Below, piece after piece: positions 1 through 11,100 of a stretch of DNA of 64,000 bases (position 1 is the stretch's first letter; every line of letters starts with the position of its first letter). The notes under the pieces were generated by a model, which ran no database searches, was not told where the DNA came from, and saw nothing but the letters and a program-made list of their open reading frames with translations. Source of the stretch: Paragordius varius (Eukaryota > Nematomorpha); NCBI GenBank assembly GCA_964247055.1, contig OZ176059.1, forward strand, positions 620,001-684,000, given 5' to 3'. Position numbers and translations under genes: made by a program.

Positions 1-100
1 TTCCAAGCAGAAACAACTGAAAAAATGTTGCGTTTGGTTGAAAAAAAACGTTGTTTTTTATTGAAAAAATGGTACAAATAAAGATTTTTATGGAGAAAAC
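1..100. repeat. Dispersed repeat, related to 11555-11680
   Basis: AACAACTGAAAAAATGTTGC and TTGGTTGAAAAAAAACG resemble AGACAACTGAAAAAATGTTA and TTTGGCTGAAAAATGGTG at 11555-11680. Short, unclassified. Confidence 0.45.
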
Positions 101-640
101 AAAACCACATAAACATATTGTAAATATTAAAAAAGAGATTTTAATCAAAAATTTACGATTATTTAGGAGAGGAGATACATAATCCCGATATTGGGCTTAA
201 GATAGATGAAAAAAAACCCAAAAATTATCAAAGCAGCCACGTAAATGTTTATCTGTTAAACATCCCTAGTTTATAAAGTTTAATTTCAACCACATATATA
301 CGTGCGTGAAAATCTATATGTTTGAGTATTGTATTGTATTGTATGGTAAAATAATTAATTAATTATTATATATGCAATTATAATTCAGCTAAAATTATAT
401 AAAATTTTAAAAATTTATTATGATATTTCAATTACTACAAGTAATCTTTGTCAAACGTAAAAAATAAAATTAAAATATAAACTAAAATTTAAATTATAAA
501 ATAAAATAATTACTTTTATCTCCATCAAATCCATTCGGATAATGGGATAGTGATTGTTGATGTTTGCAATTTAAATCATTGTATATACGATGGTTTGTAC
601 TGTTATTTTCATTACAGGGGTGATGATTAATATTATAATC
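101..640. other. Non-coding stretch before the possible exon at 662
   Basis: AT-rich sequence with no reading frame, repeat or splice pair I can support. It ends with a TTTTCATTACAG acceptor-like site at 606-617 that does not lead into an open frame. Confidence 0.6.
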
Positions 641-661
641 TTTGCTGGTATATGTTTTAGA

Positions 662-866
662 GACAGGGCAACCATTTTGCCCTATGAGTGATGTTAAAAG
701 AGCTTCAATTTTAACATGCGATCCATTGAGACGATATATTCCTTTGGATTCAAGCCCTGGAGAATTTAATGGGGAAAAAAATATTATAGCACATTCTGAT
801 TTATACGCGCGCTATCTCATGAATACTTTAAAGTTAGTTGGTACTATAACACCGCCTATAAACTAA
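662..866 (+). CDS. Possible terminal exon of an unrecognised gene
   Basis: After a TGTTTTAG acceptor the frame reads ETGQPFCPMSDVKRASILTC and ends GTITPPIN before a TAA at 864-866. The composition is balanced (Cys, Pro, Asp, Arg, Gly) and unlike translated AT-rich spacer, which argues for real coding sequence. I do not recognise the family. The acceptor is phase 1; upstream exons would lie left of the window or in the first 640 bases, where I cannot identify any. A family A miniature element starts 90 bases downstream. Confidence 0.42.
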
Positions 867-954
867 TTACGTGATAATTGTGCATACAATTTATTCAGTA
901 CTTTTTAATAGGCAACGAAAAACGTTTAAAAAAACTTTTTGCAAACTTTTTTTC

Positions 955-1219
955 ATATACACCATTTACACTTCAAAGTTACCCCGGAACAATTCAAATT
1001 AACCTAAAAATAATTAATGTGTTTTTAAGATTAAAATTTACCTTTTTTATATATATAAAACATGAAATTTTGCCTAAAATTAAAATAATATTAAAAAAAT
1101 AATAAGTTATGCCATAAAAAAGAAATGTATGATATTAATGATGAGTTAAATATCCCGAAAACACATTAATTTTTAGGGGCAATTTAAACTGTCGAGGGTG
1201 ACTTTAAATGTAGATATAT
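955..1219. repeat. Family A miniature inverted-repeat element, copy 1
   Basis: Left end resembles TATACCATTTACAGTTC and the right end is its inverse, enclosing AT-rich filler. Family A is marked by subterminal short repeats of the type TTCAAATTCACCCTTGAACA. This copy is diverged. Confidence 0.6.
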
Positions 1220-1447
1220 ATCACATCATCAATAATATTAAGGCCACTGTATTCAATCATTATATGGTAAAAAGTAGCAAGCAATATGTTTTTTATGATG
1301 TGTTAAATAAGGGCTATAAATTAAAACACGATTGTAAATATAAATGCAAATTCATAAAGAAGCCTAAAAAAATGATATTCATTTTTATAATTAGTTAATG
1401 AGTTAGAATTCAATAAAATAGTATTTTAGCATAGATAATATATATAG

Positions 1448-1600
1448 TTGGTTGCTTATTTCACACTATATTAGGGCAATTCGCACAGTGATGTATGGAA
1501 AAGAGAAAGGATTTATTCAACGTTTTTTATACACTACTGTGTTGCAAATTGCTTTACTATAGGGTGAAATAAGCAACCATTAAAATGCATACTACATAAA
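1448..1600. repeat. Family D miniature element
   Basis: Arms GGTTGCTTATTTCACACTAT and ATAGGGTGAAATAAGCAACC, followed by ATTAAAATGCATAC. About 150 bp. Confidence 0.75.
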
Positions 1601-1629
1601 TATATATAGATATACCCAAGTTAGCCTTT

Positions 1630-1900
1630 ATTCAAAAAATATTTATGCCTTAAGGACAAATTTTTTTCTTCAAATAGACAACCATACCTCTTTAAACCTT
1701 AATTTATCCTATGAAAACAAACAATTACGATAATAAAATATATAATTAATTATGTTAACAATTTACATGTCCAACTTATATTTTGCAGTTTAAAACAATC
1801 ACCGTTTTATTAAAAACACACTAAAATTTAAAAAGTACGATTGTTTAAAAAAAATATATGTTTATGTTTTTATCCGTATAAATTCAATTTTTACTGTATA
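1630..1900. repeat. Family B element, degraded copy
   Basis: The right arm (TCCGTATAAATTCAATTTTT, then ACTGTA) and the internal AGACAACCATAC motif are recognisable, but the outer left arm is missing. Confidence 0.55.
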
Positions 1901-2143
1901 AAATCAAAATAATTTATGTAAAAAGTATACATGCATACAAACGCAAAAATTATTATACCGTAATCAGTAATAAAATTGATAAATTTTTCAAGCACTACAG
2001 GTACACCCGATTCATATAGCATTGAATGATCACTAATAACTTGGGGTCGACCAATATTGGATTCTATACCATTTCCTTCAACTGCAGATTTATGGCCATT
2101 GAGTTGGTTTTCATTGGAAAAAGATTTCACATTTCTACCACAT

Positions 2144-2525
2144 ATATACCATTTACAGTTCAAATTCACCCTTGAACAATTTAAATTCATTCTTGGACAA
2201 TTCAAATTCACCCTCGAACAATTAAATTTACCCTCGAACAATTAAATTTACCCTTAAACAATTGAATTCACCCTTAAACAATTCAAATTCATTCTTGGAC
2301 AATTCAAACCCTAAAAATAAATTATGTGTTTTGGAACTAATATAACTCATTATTAATATGAAATATATCTTTATGGAATACTTTATTTATTTTTCAGTAT
2401 AATTTTAAAATTTAAAACAAAATTTTATTTTTTAAATATATATAAGATAATTTTTAATCTTATAAAACATAATTTATAGGGTGAATTTAAATTATTCGAG
2501 GGTGAATTTGAACTGTGAATGGTAA
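2144..2525. repeat. Family A element, copy 2, with expanded subterminal repeats
   Basis: Starts TATACCATTTACAGTTC and ends in the inverse. The left arm holds about eight copies of a ~20-bp unit (TTCAAATTCACCCTTGAACA, with CTCG or TTGG variants), the right arm about two. No transposase. Confidence 0.85.
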
Positions 2526-2832
2526 ACCGTAAAAATTTGAAATTATACGTACAATACGTAAAAATATAAAGAAAAATATTTTTTTTCTAAAAAACAATTA
2601 TACTCTTTAAATCATGATCGATTTATATAAGGTTGATTGTTGGAAATTGCAAAATATGGCATTTGGTAGAAATGTATATTGGTAACACAATATATTTTAC
2701 ATTTTACAATTTAATTAGTATATAAGGAATTAATTAAGTTTAAATAAAAGTATGGTGTTGTATTTTGAGAAAAAAATATTTGTCCTTATATTTTTACGTT
2801 TTGTCCATAGAATAATTTCAATTTTTACTATA
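2526..2832. repeat. Family B miniature element, directly abutting family A copy 2
   Basis: Family B ends read TACAGTAAAAATTGAAATTA, then TACGGACAAAACGT, inverted at the other end (ACGTTTTGTCCGTATAATTT). This copy keeps both arms around an AT-rich centre. Ends TA-CAGT suggest Tc1/mariner-type mobilisation. Confidence 0.75.
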
Positions 2833-3002
2833 TATTATATAACCGTAAAAAATTGTAAAAACTAACCACATACATATGCTCATATGAATAATTTTCAACA
2901 AAAATTGTATTGCAGATAATTTGATACACTCTTGCAAAAATTTGTATTTATTTATCAAATAAAAAAAACAAATATACACGTAAAGTATGATTCAATTTAA
3001 CA

Positions 3003-3523
3003 TTTCGATTCAAATTGGGGTATCTAAGCACCCTAAACAATATTTAAGTTGATATTTTTACAAAACAACTGAAAGAAACGGTCCCAATTTAAATATATGC
3101 TTTTATCCTAATAAAAATATATATAAGCCGAAACAAGTAAATAAAATTTGGTTTTGAGAAAAAAGTTCCATATCAACTACTTTGGCGCCATTTTTTACAA
3201 CATTTTTGTATCAGGTTTTTTAAATTTTAAGGCTAAAAGTAGAGCTTATTTTAAATTTAAATCACATATAACATTGATAAAAAGAGAAAAAGAGATTGAT
3301 TTTGTATTATTTTAAATTTAGCTAATGCACACAAGTCATGTTGACTGAATTTTTGGCTTTCAAGTATTTTTAAATGAATTTTTATTTATGTTTCGGTTCA
3401 TTAATGTTTTATAAGTGCAAATTTGTGCCATGGTTTCAATTCCTCTCATATTTTTCAAAGTATTAAATTTTTAATAGGGCTGGGCTAATATCCAATTACC
3501 CCAATTTGAGTCAAAGGACTAAA
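3003..3523. repeat. Family F inverted-repeat element
   Basis: Starts TTTCGATTCAAATTGGGGTA and ends ACCCCAATTTGAGTCAAAGG. An internal block with TGGCGCCATTTTTT recurs in other family F copies. About 520 bp, no gene. Confidence 0.75.
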
Positions 3524-3635
3524 ACAACTATTAATCATTTGTAAATGTTCTTTTATGGGTACACTTTATTAAACACGAAAAATCTAATAAATTACGAATG
3601 AATATAAATATGAAAAAAAAAATGCAAAGACATAC

Positions 3636-4384
3636 GTTAAAAGGCTATCCAGTAAGAAACGGGAAAAACACAATTTTTGTTGACAAACATATGGGCCATT
3701 GTTAGAGATGGTAGTATACAATTTTTCATACCATTGCGTTAACATATGCTGGCGGCTGTGTAAAGATGGGGTATATATGGGGTTTTCTATTTCATCATCG
3801 ACACAGGGATCCAATAAATTTATATCATTTTGATTATTATTATTATTTGTATTATGTTTTTTATTAACACATTTTTTAGAGGAAGAGCGTTTGTTCTTCA
3901 ACATTTTATTTTTATTGCTATTGTTATCCATGACATTGTAATAATAAGGTTCCGGTATTTGCACAGCTATATATATGCTAGTCCAATGTTGTAAATTTTC
4001 ATTATGACCAATATCATAGTTTTTTGATACGTCATTAGGGGTGGTGTTTATGGTGGGAAAATCGATAACCATATAAGCTGATTGACCATTTTCACCATGA
4101 CATATTTTGTGTGATGATCCCTTGTTTAAACTGCCACGTATTTTACCAAATTTAGACGGTTTATTTTGATTTCCATTCCGCAAATGTCCATGTGGAGTAT
4201 TTATATGGTCATCAATATTGTTTTCGGTACTATAGGGCGTTGTCGAATCAGCGTTCAGCGTTATTCGTTTGGCCGTACGCAGGTCACGTGAAATGAGGTG
4301 ACCACCGTCAGAGGCATCGCTATCGGCTACCCATAACCAAAGACGGCACACATCAGCCAAACACATGATGCCACGTGACCAGTT
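3636..4384 (-). CDS. Possible internal exon of an unrecognised minus-strand gene
   Basis: A 250-codon open frame on the minus strand bounded by an acceptor-like GCGTTAG (just above 4384) and a strong donor AAC|GTATGT (below 3636, phase 2). It starts NWSRGIMCLADVCRLWLWVA and DSDASDGGHLISRDL, with normal amino-acid variety, then has Asn/Lys-rich low complexity, then DPCVDDEIENPIYTP. An ATG lies at 4366, so this could instead be a first exon. No domain recognised. GC content at 4200-4380 is clearly higher than in the surroundings, which supports coding. Confidence 0.55.
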
Positions 4385-4560
4385 CTAACGCGCATAAATT
4401 TTATTGAAATTTTAACAAATATATCTACAAATCTTTAATAACTAATATTATGATATTTTACATAACAATATCAAAAATATACCATACGTTTATCATAGAG
4501 AATTAAGGGACACAATTAATTTATCCAAAATACATAAAGACAGCATACCGTCAAAAAAAG

Positions 4561-4660
4561 AGGTAATTTTAATTACCCAAAAAACACATAATTTGTTTTA
4601 GGGTGAAATTTGGATTGTTCAAAGGTGAATTTAAGCTGTAAATGATATATATATATCTAA
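4561..4660. repeat. Family A element, right arm only
   Basis: AACACATAATTTGTTTTAGG and GGTGAATTTAAGCTGTAAAT match the right arm of other copies. No left arm is visible. Confidence 0.55.
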
Positions 4661-5130
4661 GAACACAACGAATGTCACCAAATAGTCAACACAAACACAC
4701 ACAATATTGAAAAAAACGCCGTTTAAAAGATTACTTTTAAAAAGCCATAAAAATAAAAAAAGGTATAATGCTTTACATAACAGAACTAATGGGCACAATC
4801 TATTCTCTGGATTACTATCTTATTGTTTAAATTAATTTATTATTAGTTATTAAACACAAACGGGACAAAATTTAGGTATACTCTAGAAAAATATATTTTA
4901 ATTTAGTATTTAAGTCAATATTTTATCAGAGTAAATATCGATACGGTAAAAATAGAATAAACGGTCAGATCGATTATGGCAGAAACCTTAGGTCATTATT
5001 AATATAACAAGTATAAATATATTTATATTTATTACATAACATATAAAAAATATCCAAGCATCTAACTTATCTCTAATAATTATATTATTAATTTTGAATT
5101 TTTTTTTAACATTTATTTAATTTAGGGTTT

Positions 5131-5392
5131 TACAGTAAAAATTAAAATTGTATACGGACAAAATGTAAAAATATATAAGGACTAAAAATACTTTGTGAAT
5201 CTTAATTTCTTAACTATAAGTTGTTTAAAACTCCAAAGTATATAATAGAGATGTATAATTATTGGTAACACAATCAATTACCTATTTTACGATTGTTATT
5301 AAATGATAGGCTAAGTGTGGGGTTATCTTTTGAAAAAAAATGTCTTTATATTATTACATTTTGTTCCTATAAAATTTCATATTTTACTGTAA
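5131..5392. repeat. Family B element
   Basis: Left end TACAGTAAAAATTAAAATTG, right end the inverse (TTTTGTTCCTATAAAATTTC, ATTTTACTGTA). About 260 bp with no coding capacity. Confidence 0.75.
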
Positions 5393-5570
5393 TCGTTATC
5401 ACCTGATAAAACATATATATTTTTAAAAAAAATTAATTAACAGTTTGAAAAGCAAACAAAAGGGTCAAATATTTCCACATGTAAATTGGGTTAGCAAATA
5501 TAGTTTTCATGTATAAAAATATATGACAAAATTAATATATTTGGATTTGAATAAGTTAACATATATAAAA

Positions 5571-5770
5571 TACAGTATGAGTAAGTATATATTGCTAGAA
5601 AATTCTTATTAATTATTGCCAAATAGCATATGCAGCAAAGAGAATAATTATTGGCTAATAATAATTAAAAGTAAAAAAATAACTATAAACCAATAATACT
5701 GCCCTTTGTTGTATATGCTATTTGGCAATCATTAATAACTTTCTAACAATGTATACTTACTCATACTGTA
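5571..5770. repeat. Family C miniature element
   Basis: A 200-bp palindrome-like unit starting TACAGTATGAGTAAGTATAT and ending GTATACTTACTCATACTGTA. It is an inverted-repeat element with TA-CAGT ends and no reading frame. Confidence 0.85.
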
Positions 5771-6296
5771 TATTACTGGAAAAAATTCATATTTTATAGT
5801 GTATTATATTTTAAAGTCAAACCTCTTAGCAAAAAATATATGCTTTATAATGATACAAAAAAAATTTTTTTTTTCCGTTTTAAAAAGAAAAGTTATTTTA
5901 ATATAAGTTAGTAAAAGCTACCATAATGTAAAAACTTTGTTATATATATATAATATGGCAAAATAAATTTTTATTTGGTGATTCATCACATATAAAAGAT
6001 ATTATTAAAAGAAAAAACTAATTCTATCCATTAAAATTACACATATAATATAGTTATTAGCAAAACCCAACGAAATTAAAGAAACTTTCATCAAAATATA
6101 TTTTAATTTAACACGTGGAGATGATTGTTTTTAATATTTTTATTAATTAATACAAATCCAATTTCTATGAATTTATGTTAAAAAATCATCTAATAATGGA
6201 TTTAGTATGAAAAAAACAATGGTAATTGTTAGTAATCAAAAAACATGTAATTAATATAAAAAAATGAAAAGTATTTAAAAATGTAAAAAAAGATTA

Positions 6297-7022
6297 TTAA
6301 AAATATACTGCAACGATATTATTTTTGACAAAAACGTGTCCCAACAGTTTGAGGTGAGATAAATTGAGCAAATTGGGTATCACATAAAATTGATTTGAGT
6401 TTAATAATAATTCGTGTATAAAAAGTGATATGCCACAGGAATTATCAATTTCAGGAGTGATATGTAGCCCTTGTTCTTTAACCATTATATAAAGGGCAGT
6501 GAATTCACACTTGTCGATGTACAATAATAGAGAACTAAATTGTTGAATATAAATATACTTGTGCTTAACAAAATCCAAACTGGATATAAGAGAACATGAT
6601 ACGATTGTGGATTGCTTATTTTTCTCGTTAAATTTCTCAAAATACATTTTTCCACTTTTAAATTTTATTTCATATTGATTCAAATCTCGATCGGAATCAA
6701 AAGTAGTGTTTTTTAAACCATTTACATCGGTAAAAAATTTAGCATATGCGATAAATTTTTTCTTATTATTATTATTAGAGTGAGGGTTAAGTAAATTCTC
6801 AAGGATAGCCACATTATTAGTATTAGGCTATATTAAATATAAATTTACTTCATTTAAATTTTCATGTGCATTTAATTTCTCAATGTTGTTCATATTTTCT
6901 ATTTTTAATGGTTTCAAAGGTTGGTTCAAATCATCGTTATAGTTTGGCGATGCCAATAGCTCGGATATAATGGACGGCCTAGCCACCTCTTTCGATCTCA
7001 ATCCAACATGATTTTTTTCCAT
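6297..7022 (-). CDS. Unrecognised minus-strand gene, two in-phase parts
   Basis: From ATG at 7022 the minus strand reads MEKNHVGLRSKEVARPSIIS and onward to HENLNE. It then meets an in-frame TAG near 6830 and continues open to a TAA at 6297. A GTAAAT donor after HENLNE and an AATAAG acceptor about 87 bases on would remove the stop in phase 0 and join to KKFIAYAKFFTDVNGL. The product would be about 200 residues, with hydrophobic, helix-like later parts (FSSLLLYIDKCEFTALYIMV) and no signal peptide or known motif. Whether the small intron is real, or this is a decayed gene, cannot be told here. Confidence 0.45.
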
Positions 7023-7239
7023 CTTACCCAGATTAGTTAATCATGTGTCCGATTAAATATTTTTATTTTGTGTTATTCGTTTTTTTAATATTCATACAAG
7101 AGAAATGCCTTTTTAAGTTAAGTTTATCAAAAAAATTAATAAACCAATGTGTGTATTTTTTTATAGATTAGAATTCTATATCTTTTTAGTTTGTAAGTCA
7201 TCATCGCGATTAACACCAGTACAACGTATTCAAACCACC

Positions 7240-7697
7240 GTTTCAAACTAAGTTTGATTCCCAGGCCTTTTTTAGTTCAATATTTCTAAAAATATAAATA
7301 AAAATTAATATTGAAAAAAATTGCACTTGCATAACATTGATGCACTATAAAAAAAGAATCATTTTAAATAACTCAATATTCTTATTTTATGGATCCTTAA
7401 AGTAAAATTGAGTCAACAAGGCATGTTGGTATAAATAAATATTAAAATAATTCAAATGACCATAAAAAATTATGTTAATTTTAGCGTTAGAATCAAACAA
7501 ACGCGAATTTCGCAAAAATATTTTAATATAAAAATGGCGTCAAAGTATTTTGATTTTTTTTCAAAGCTCAATTTTATTTAGATATTTTGGCTTAATATAA
7601 TTATTAATATGGAGCATGAATATAAAATTTGACCCGTTTCTTTCAGTATTTTTTTAAAATATTACTTTATTAGTATGAGTCATTATACCCCAAAGCG
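7240..7697. repeat. Family F element, diverged
   Basis: Shares TTGCACTTGCATAACATTGA, ATTGAGTCAACAAGG, AAATGGCGTCAAAGTATTTT and GACCCGTTTCTTTCAGTATT with other copies. Terminal repeats are eroded. Confidence 0.65.
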
Positions 7698-8308
7698 TTA
7701 ATGTAGCAATTTTTTTTTATATATAATTAGATGGTCTTCAGACCGCTCTTCAAGTGCTTTGTCATGGCCCATTATTTAATAATTTTTTATGAGTTGTTTT
7801 ATAAATATCTGGAAATGTGTTAAACACGTAAATTTCGCGCTACAATGATGCTAGGCCCTTGAGAAAAGATAAATTTGCGGCCCCTTAATTTTCCACGTGA
7901 CCACCGATCTAATATTTTGTAGAGGTGGGAAACGTTTATTTTAGCGGGATAAGGTGACCAATTTTTATGCTGATCACCCGCGGTTAAAGCGATTAGTTTT
8001 TTAAAAACCAGGCTAGTGTTTTCAACAGATTTGGTAGTAAATAAATAAATAAGTTTCTTGCCTACCCAAGTGTTTGTAAAACCACTTACTCCTGTAAAAA
8101 GGTCATATTAACTGTATATATCTCTTATACCACACTGACACCCCACTAGGGTATAATAGATTAAAAACTCAGATAAAAATCAATACTACATTAATGGAGA
8201 TCGAAAATCGAAACCTCAGCAATAAACAAATTAGTGAAAAATTGAAAATAAAAATAATGAAACTGATGAGTGCTTAAATTTACTTATTAAAAATTAATCA
8301 ATTGTCGC

Positions 8309-8314
<6 letters not shown>

Positions 8315-8346
<32 letters not shown>
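8315..8346. repeat. TA microsatellite
   Basis: Uninterrupted TA dinucleotide run of about 32 bases. Confidence 0.95.
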
Positions 8347-8350
<4 letters not shown>

Positions 8351-9504
8351 AAAAAAGATGATATATAAATATATACATTCTGATAGTCGAATGTCTCGAT
8401 TATCATGGAGCTTTTGGTTTCAACCCTAAGAGTGATTTAAGAAAATTACAACTACTATTGTAATAACTGCTCCATAACAGAAAATGAATTTGCACTTAAA
8501 TTGTTTTGGTGAAAGCTATATATGCTTCATTCCAAAAAAATCACCAAAAAACTACATATGAAAACCAATTTAGGAAAATTTTATAATGCTTTGTCTTAAA
8601 TGTTTAGACCCAACCAAAACGGACAAGTTTTCTTTAAAAAGGGGGAAAAGGTCAAAATTGAGAGATAAAATGTTGTATATGCTAAATTTTGAGTTCAAAA
8701 GTGGGATATTTTGCTTAATAATATAATTTTTAGCAAAATTATGGTGAAGTCAGATATTGTGTTTTGAAGCATGGGGGAAAAGGTATAAAATCATTTTAAT
8801 ACATTATATAAACACTTTTCTATATAATTTAATAATCTAAACGTTTCTATCACGATAGAATTTTTATTTATGGGTGATTAAAAAAATAATTTATACTTAA
8901 CATAATTAAACACGAACTAATAATTCTAATCAAAATTCTGAGGTAGGTGTTAATAATGGTTATGATCGTTGAATTGGGAAAAAAAGGTATTTATATACTT
9001 AAAGCGTTTGTATATCATATGCATCATGCATCAAAATAATATGAAGTACGCTTTAACACAATTTTATAAAATTTCAAAGAAAATATTTATTATGTTTTTG
9101 ATGCCATTATCTAGCAATATTAAAAAAATAACTCTAAATCTCCACTATTTGCGTTTATTATAAGAAAAATAGCCAATTTTAGTAGGGGCAAAATTTAGAA
9201 CTTTCGGAGTACACATCTAAAAATTATTTTTTCAGAAATTGTTTTGTTTTTCATATGTAAATTAGATTTAGTGATATTTTTGGAATATAGCCTTATGCTT
9301 TCACGAAAAAAAAATTTATTAAAAATTTCTTATATAACTTGTAACAAAAGTGCCATGATAATTTTAATATTTCCGGTCAGAATATATATATAATCGGGTT
9401 ATATTCTAGTGGACATTGTGTTCATCTAACAGAATATAGATATATTTTATCAGGATATTTTACCACCGATTTCGGACGCACATATATATATATATATATA
9501 TATA

Positions 9505-9766
9505 TAAATTGGAATTATACGGACAAAACATATAATAAATTTTTTTTAAAAAACAACACTCTTTTTTAAATCTTGAATTGTGTAATTGTGATTCATTGTC
9601 CAAAATTTCGAGATGTATATTGGTGACACAATCAATTACATATTTTACAATTGTAATTAAATAATTTATATTGAATTAAGGGCTGAAAAGGTATGGTTGT
9701 CTTTTAAAAAAATATTTATCTTAATAATTTTACTTTTTGTCCGTATAATTTCAATTTTTACTGCAT
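9505..9766. repeat. Family B element
   Basis: Arms AATTGGAATTATACGGACAA and TTTGTCCGTATAATTTCAAT around an AT-rich core. The left end has merged with a TA microsatellite at 9482-9506. Confidence 0.7.
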
Positions 9767-9836
9767 ACTGATACCCATATACATTACAAAATTATTGTGT
9801 TCAAATTTAATAAGAAACGAAATAAAAATTATATTT

Positions 9837-10108
9837 TTATTTTAAATAATCGCATCGTTGCCAAATTAATAAATGTAAATAATTATTAGGTTTTAAAAAC
9901 GCAATACAGAGATTGAGATCGTAAGGGGCAAGTATATAGAAAGTGACTCGATTAAACTCGGCGCAAATGAATAAAATTTCATTTGTACTCGTTTTTGTAA
10001 CCGCAGTGTATATCTTTTTAAATTCATATAACATAAGTAGTGGTCGCTCTCCTTAAGCACAATTTTCAGAACATAATTATAATCTCTAGATTCATAAAAA
10101 TATTGCAT
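9837..10108 (-). pseudogene. Possible coding remnant, minus strand
   Basis: Two overlapping minus-strand frames (starts at 10108 and 10034) each stay open for over 60 codons in a patch less AT-rich than its neighbours. One includes TNEILFICAEFNRVTFYILA. No homology recognised; it may be a frameshifted gene fragment, an exon of the minus-strand material further left, or chance. Confidence 0.2.
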
Positions 10109-11024
10109 TCATATGGTCTCGTGAATCCAAAATTTTTTCTAAAATTACTTTTGTAAAAAACCTATATTTATTATACACGTGGTGGTGAAACACATTAACT
10201 TATTCCAATCGGCTTACTTATGATTAAGGAATAACCGTTTTCGAAATTAATGATCCTACTTTTCCCAGAAAATGGCTTAAAATTTAACATTTTATTATTA
10301 TTATATTATATTTGAGTGTAGTAACGAAACAGGACGTTTAAAAACTTTTTTTCTTGAGAATGACAAATTTTCGAGAATATTTACACATTTTCCACAAACT
10401 TTATATTTTGCTTTATGATTGATTCATTTTTTTCAAAAACCATTTTGTAAAGGCAGTGAAACACAGGTGCTCATCAAAGAGTGATTCATAGGCTGGAAAT
10501 TTATTAAATAGAAAATTTTCTCAGAAAATGCTTTGAAGCCCAGTTTTATAAATATACAAAATTCATTAGTAATGCGAATTGATTGGTCTTTATGCGGGCT
10601 TAAAAAATACATGTATTATGGCATTTTAAATGCGTCTGCTCTAGATATAATATACATAATGTACAATATGGGAATCTTCAAAAATTAAATGGAAATTTAA
10701 TGTGTTAAGTTAATTTTACCGTAATCATTTAATCGATATTTTATTCTGTATTGTTCTTTAATGCATTGGTGTTTTAATATTTAATACTTAAAAAGTCCTC
10801 CCTCCAATACAAGCCTTGATATTTTACATAATAAAAGACGCTTAGTTTCATAATGTGTTTGCTTTCTTTTCACTTTAAAAATATAAATGTTTACAATAAA
10901 TACTATTGTTAATATGTCACATGTAACGAAAATTAATACAATAGGTTAATAAAATTTTTATTCCAACACAATAAATTTAAACCATCTATAATTCTAAAAT
11001 TCACTCTAATATTTTTACCTTTTG

Positions 11025-11100
11025 ATGACCACAATGATTGATGTTTTAACAACTTGGAAAACTGTCGGGTTATTCCTGTTATTGTGGACATGTTCATCTG
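11025..11100 (+). CDS. Serpin exon 1: signal peptide
   Basis: Starts MTTMIDVLTTWKTVG then LFLLLWTCSS, a signal peptide, ending in phase 1 at TCTG|GTATAT. A second ATG at 11034 is in frame. The cleavage site probably follows VQS just across the junction. Confidence 0.75.

Larger units (their letters stand above)
7700..11024. other. Intergenic region upstream of the serpin
   Basis: Contains a TA microsatellite, a family B element at 9505 and the weak minus-strand remnant at 9837. A block at 7840-8000 is less AT-rich than its surroundings but has no open frame. Apart from these I see nothing assignable; the serpin promoter must lie at the right end but shows no clear TATA box above background. 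Confidence 0.5.

Noticed and set aside
1891-2241. 116-codon frame on - and its overlapping + frame
   Set aside because: Both are translations of the subterminal repeats of a family A element and neighbouring element sequence.
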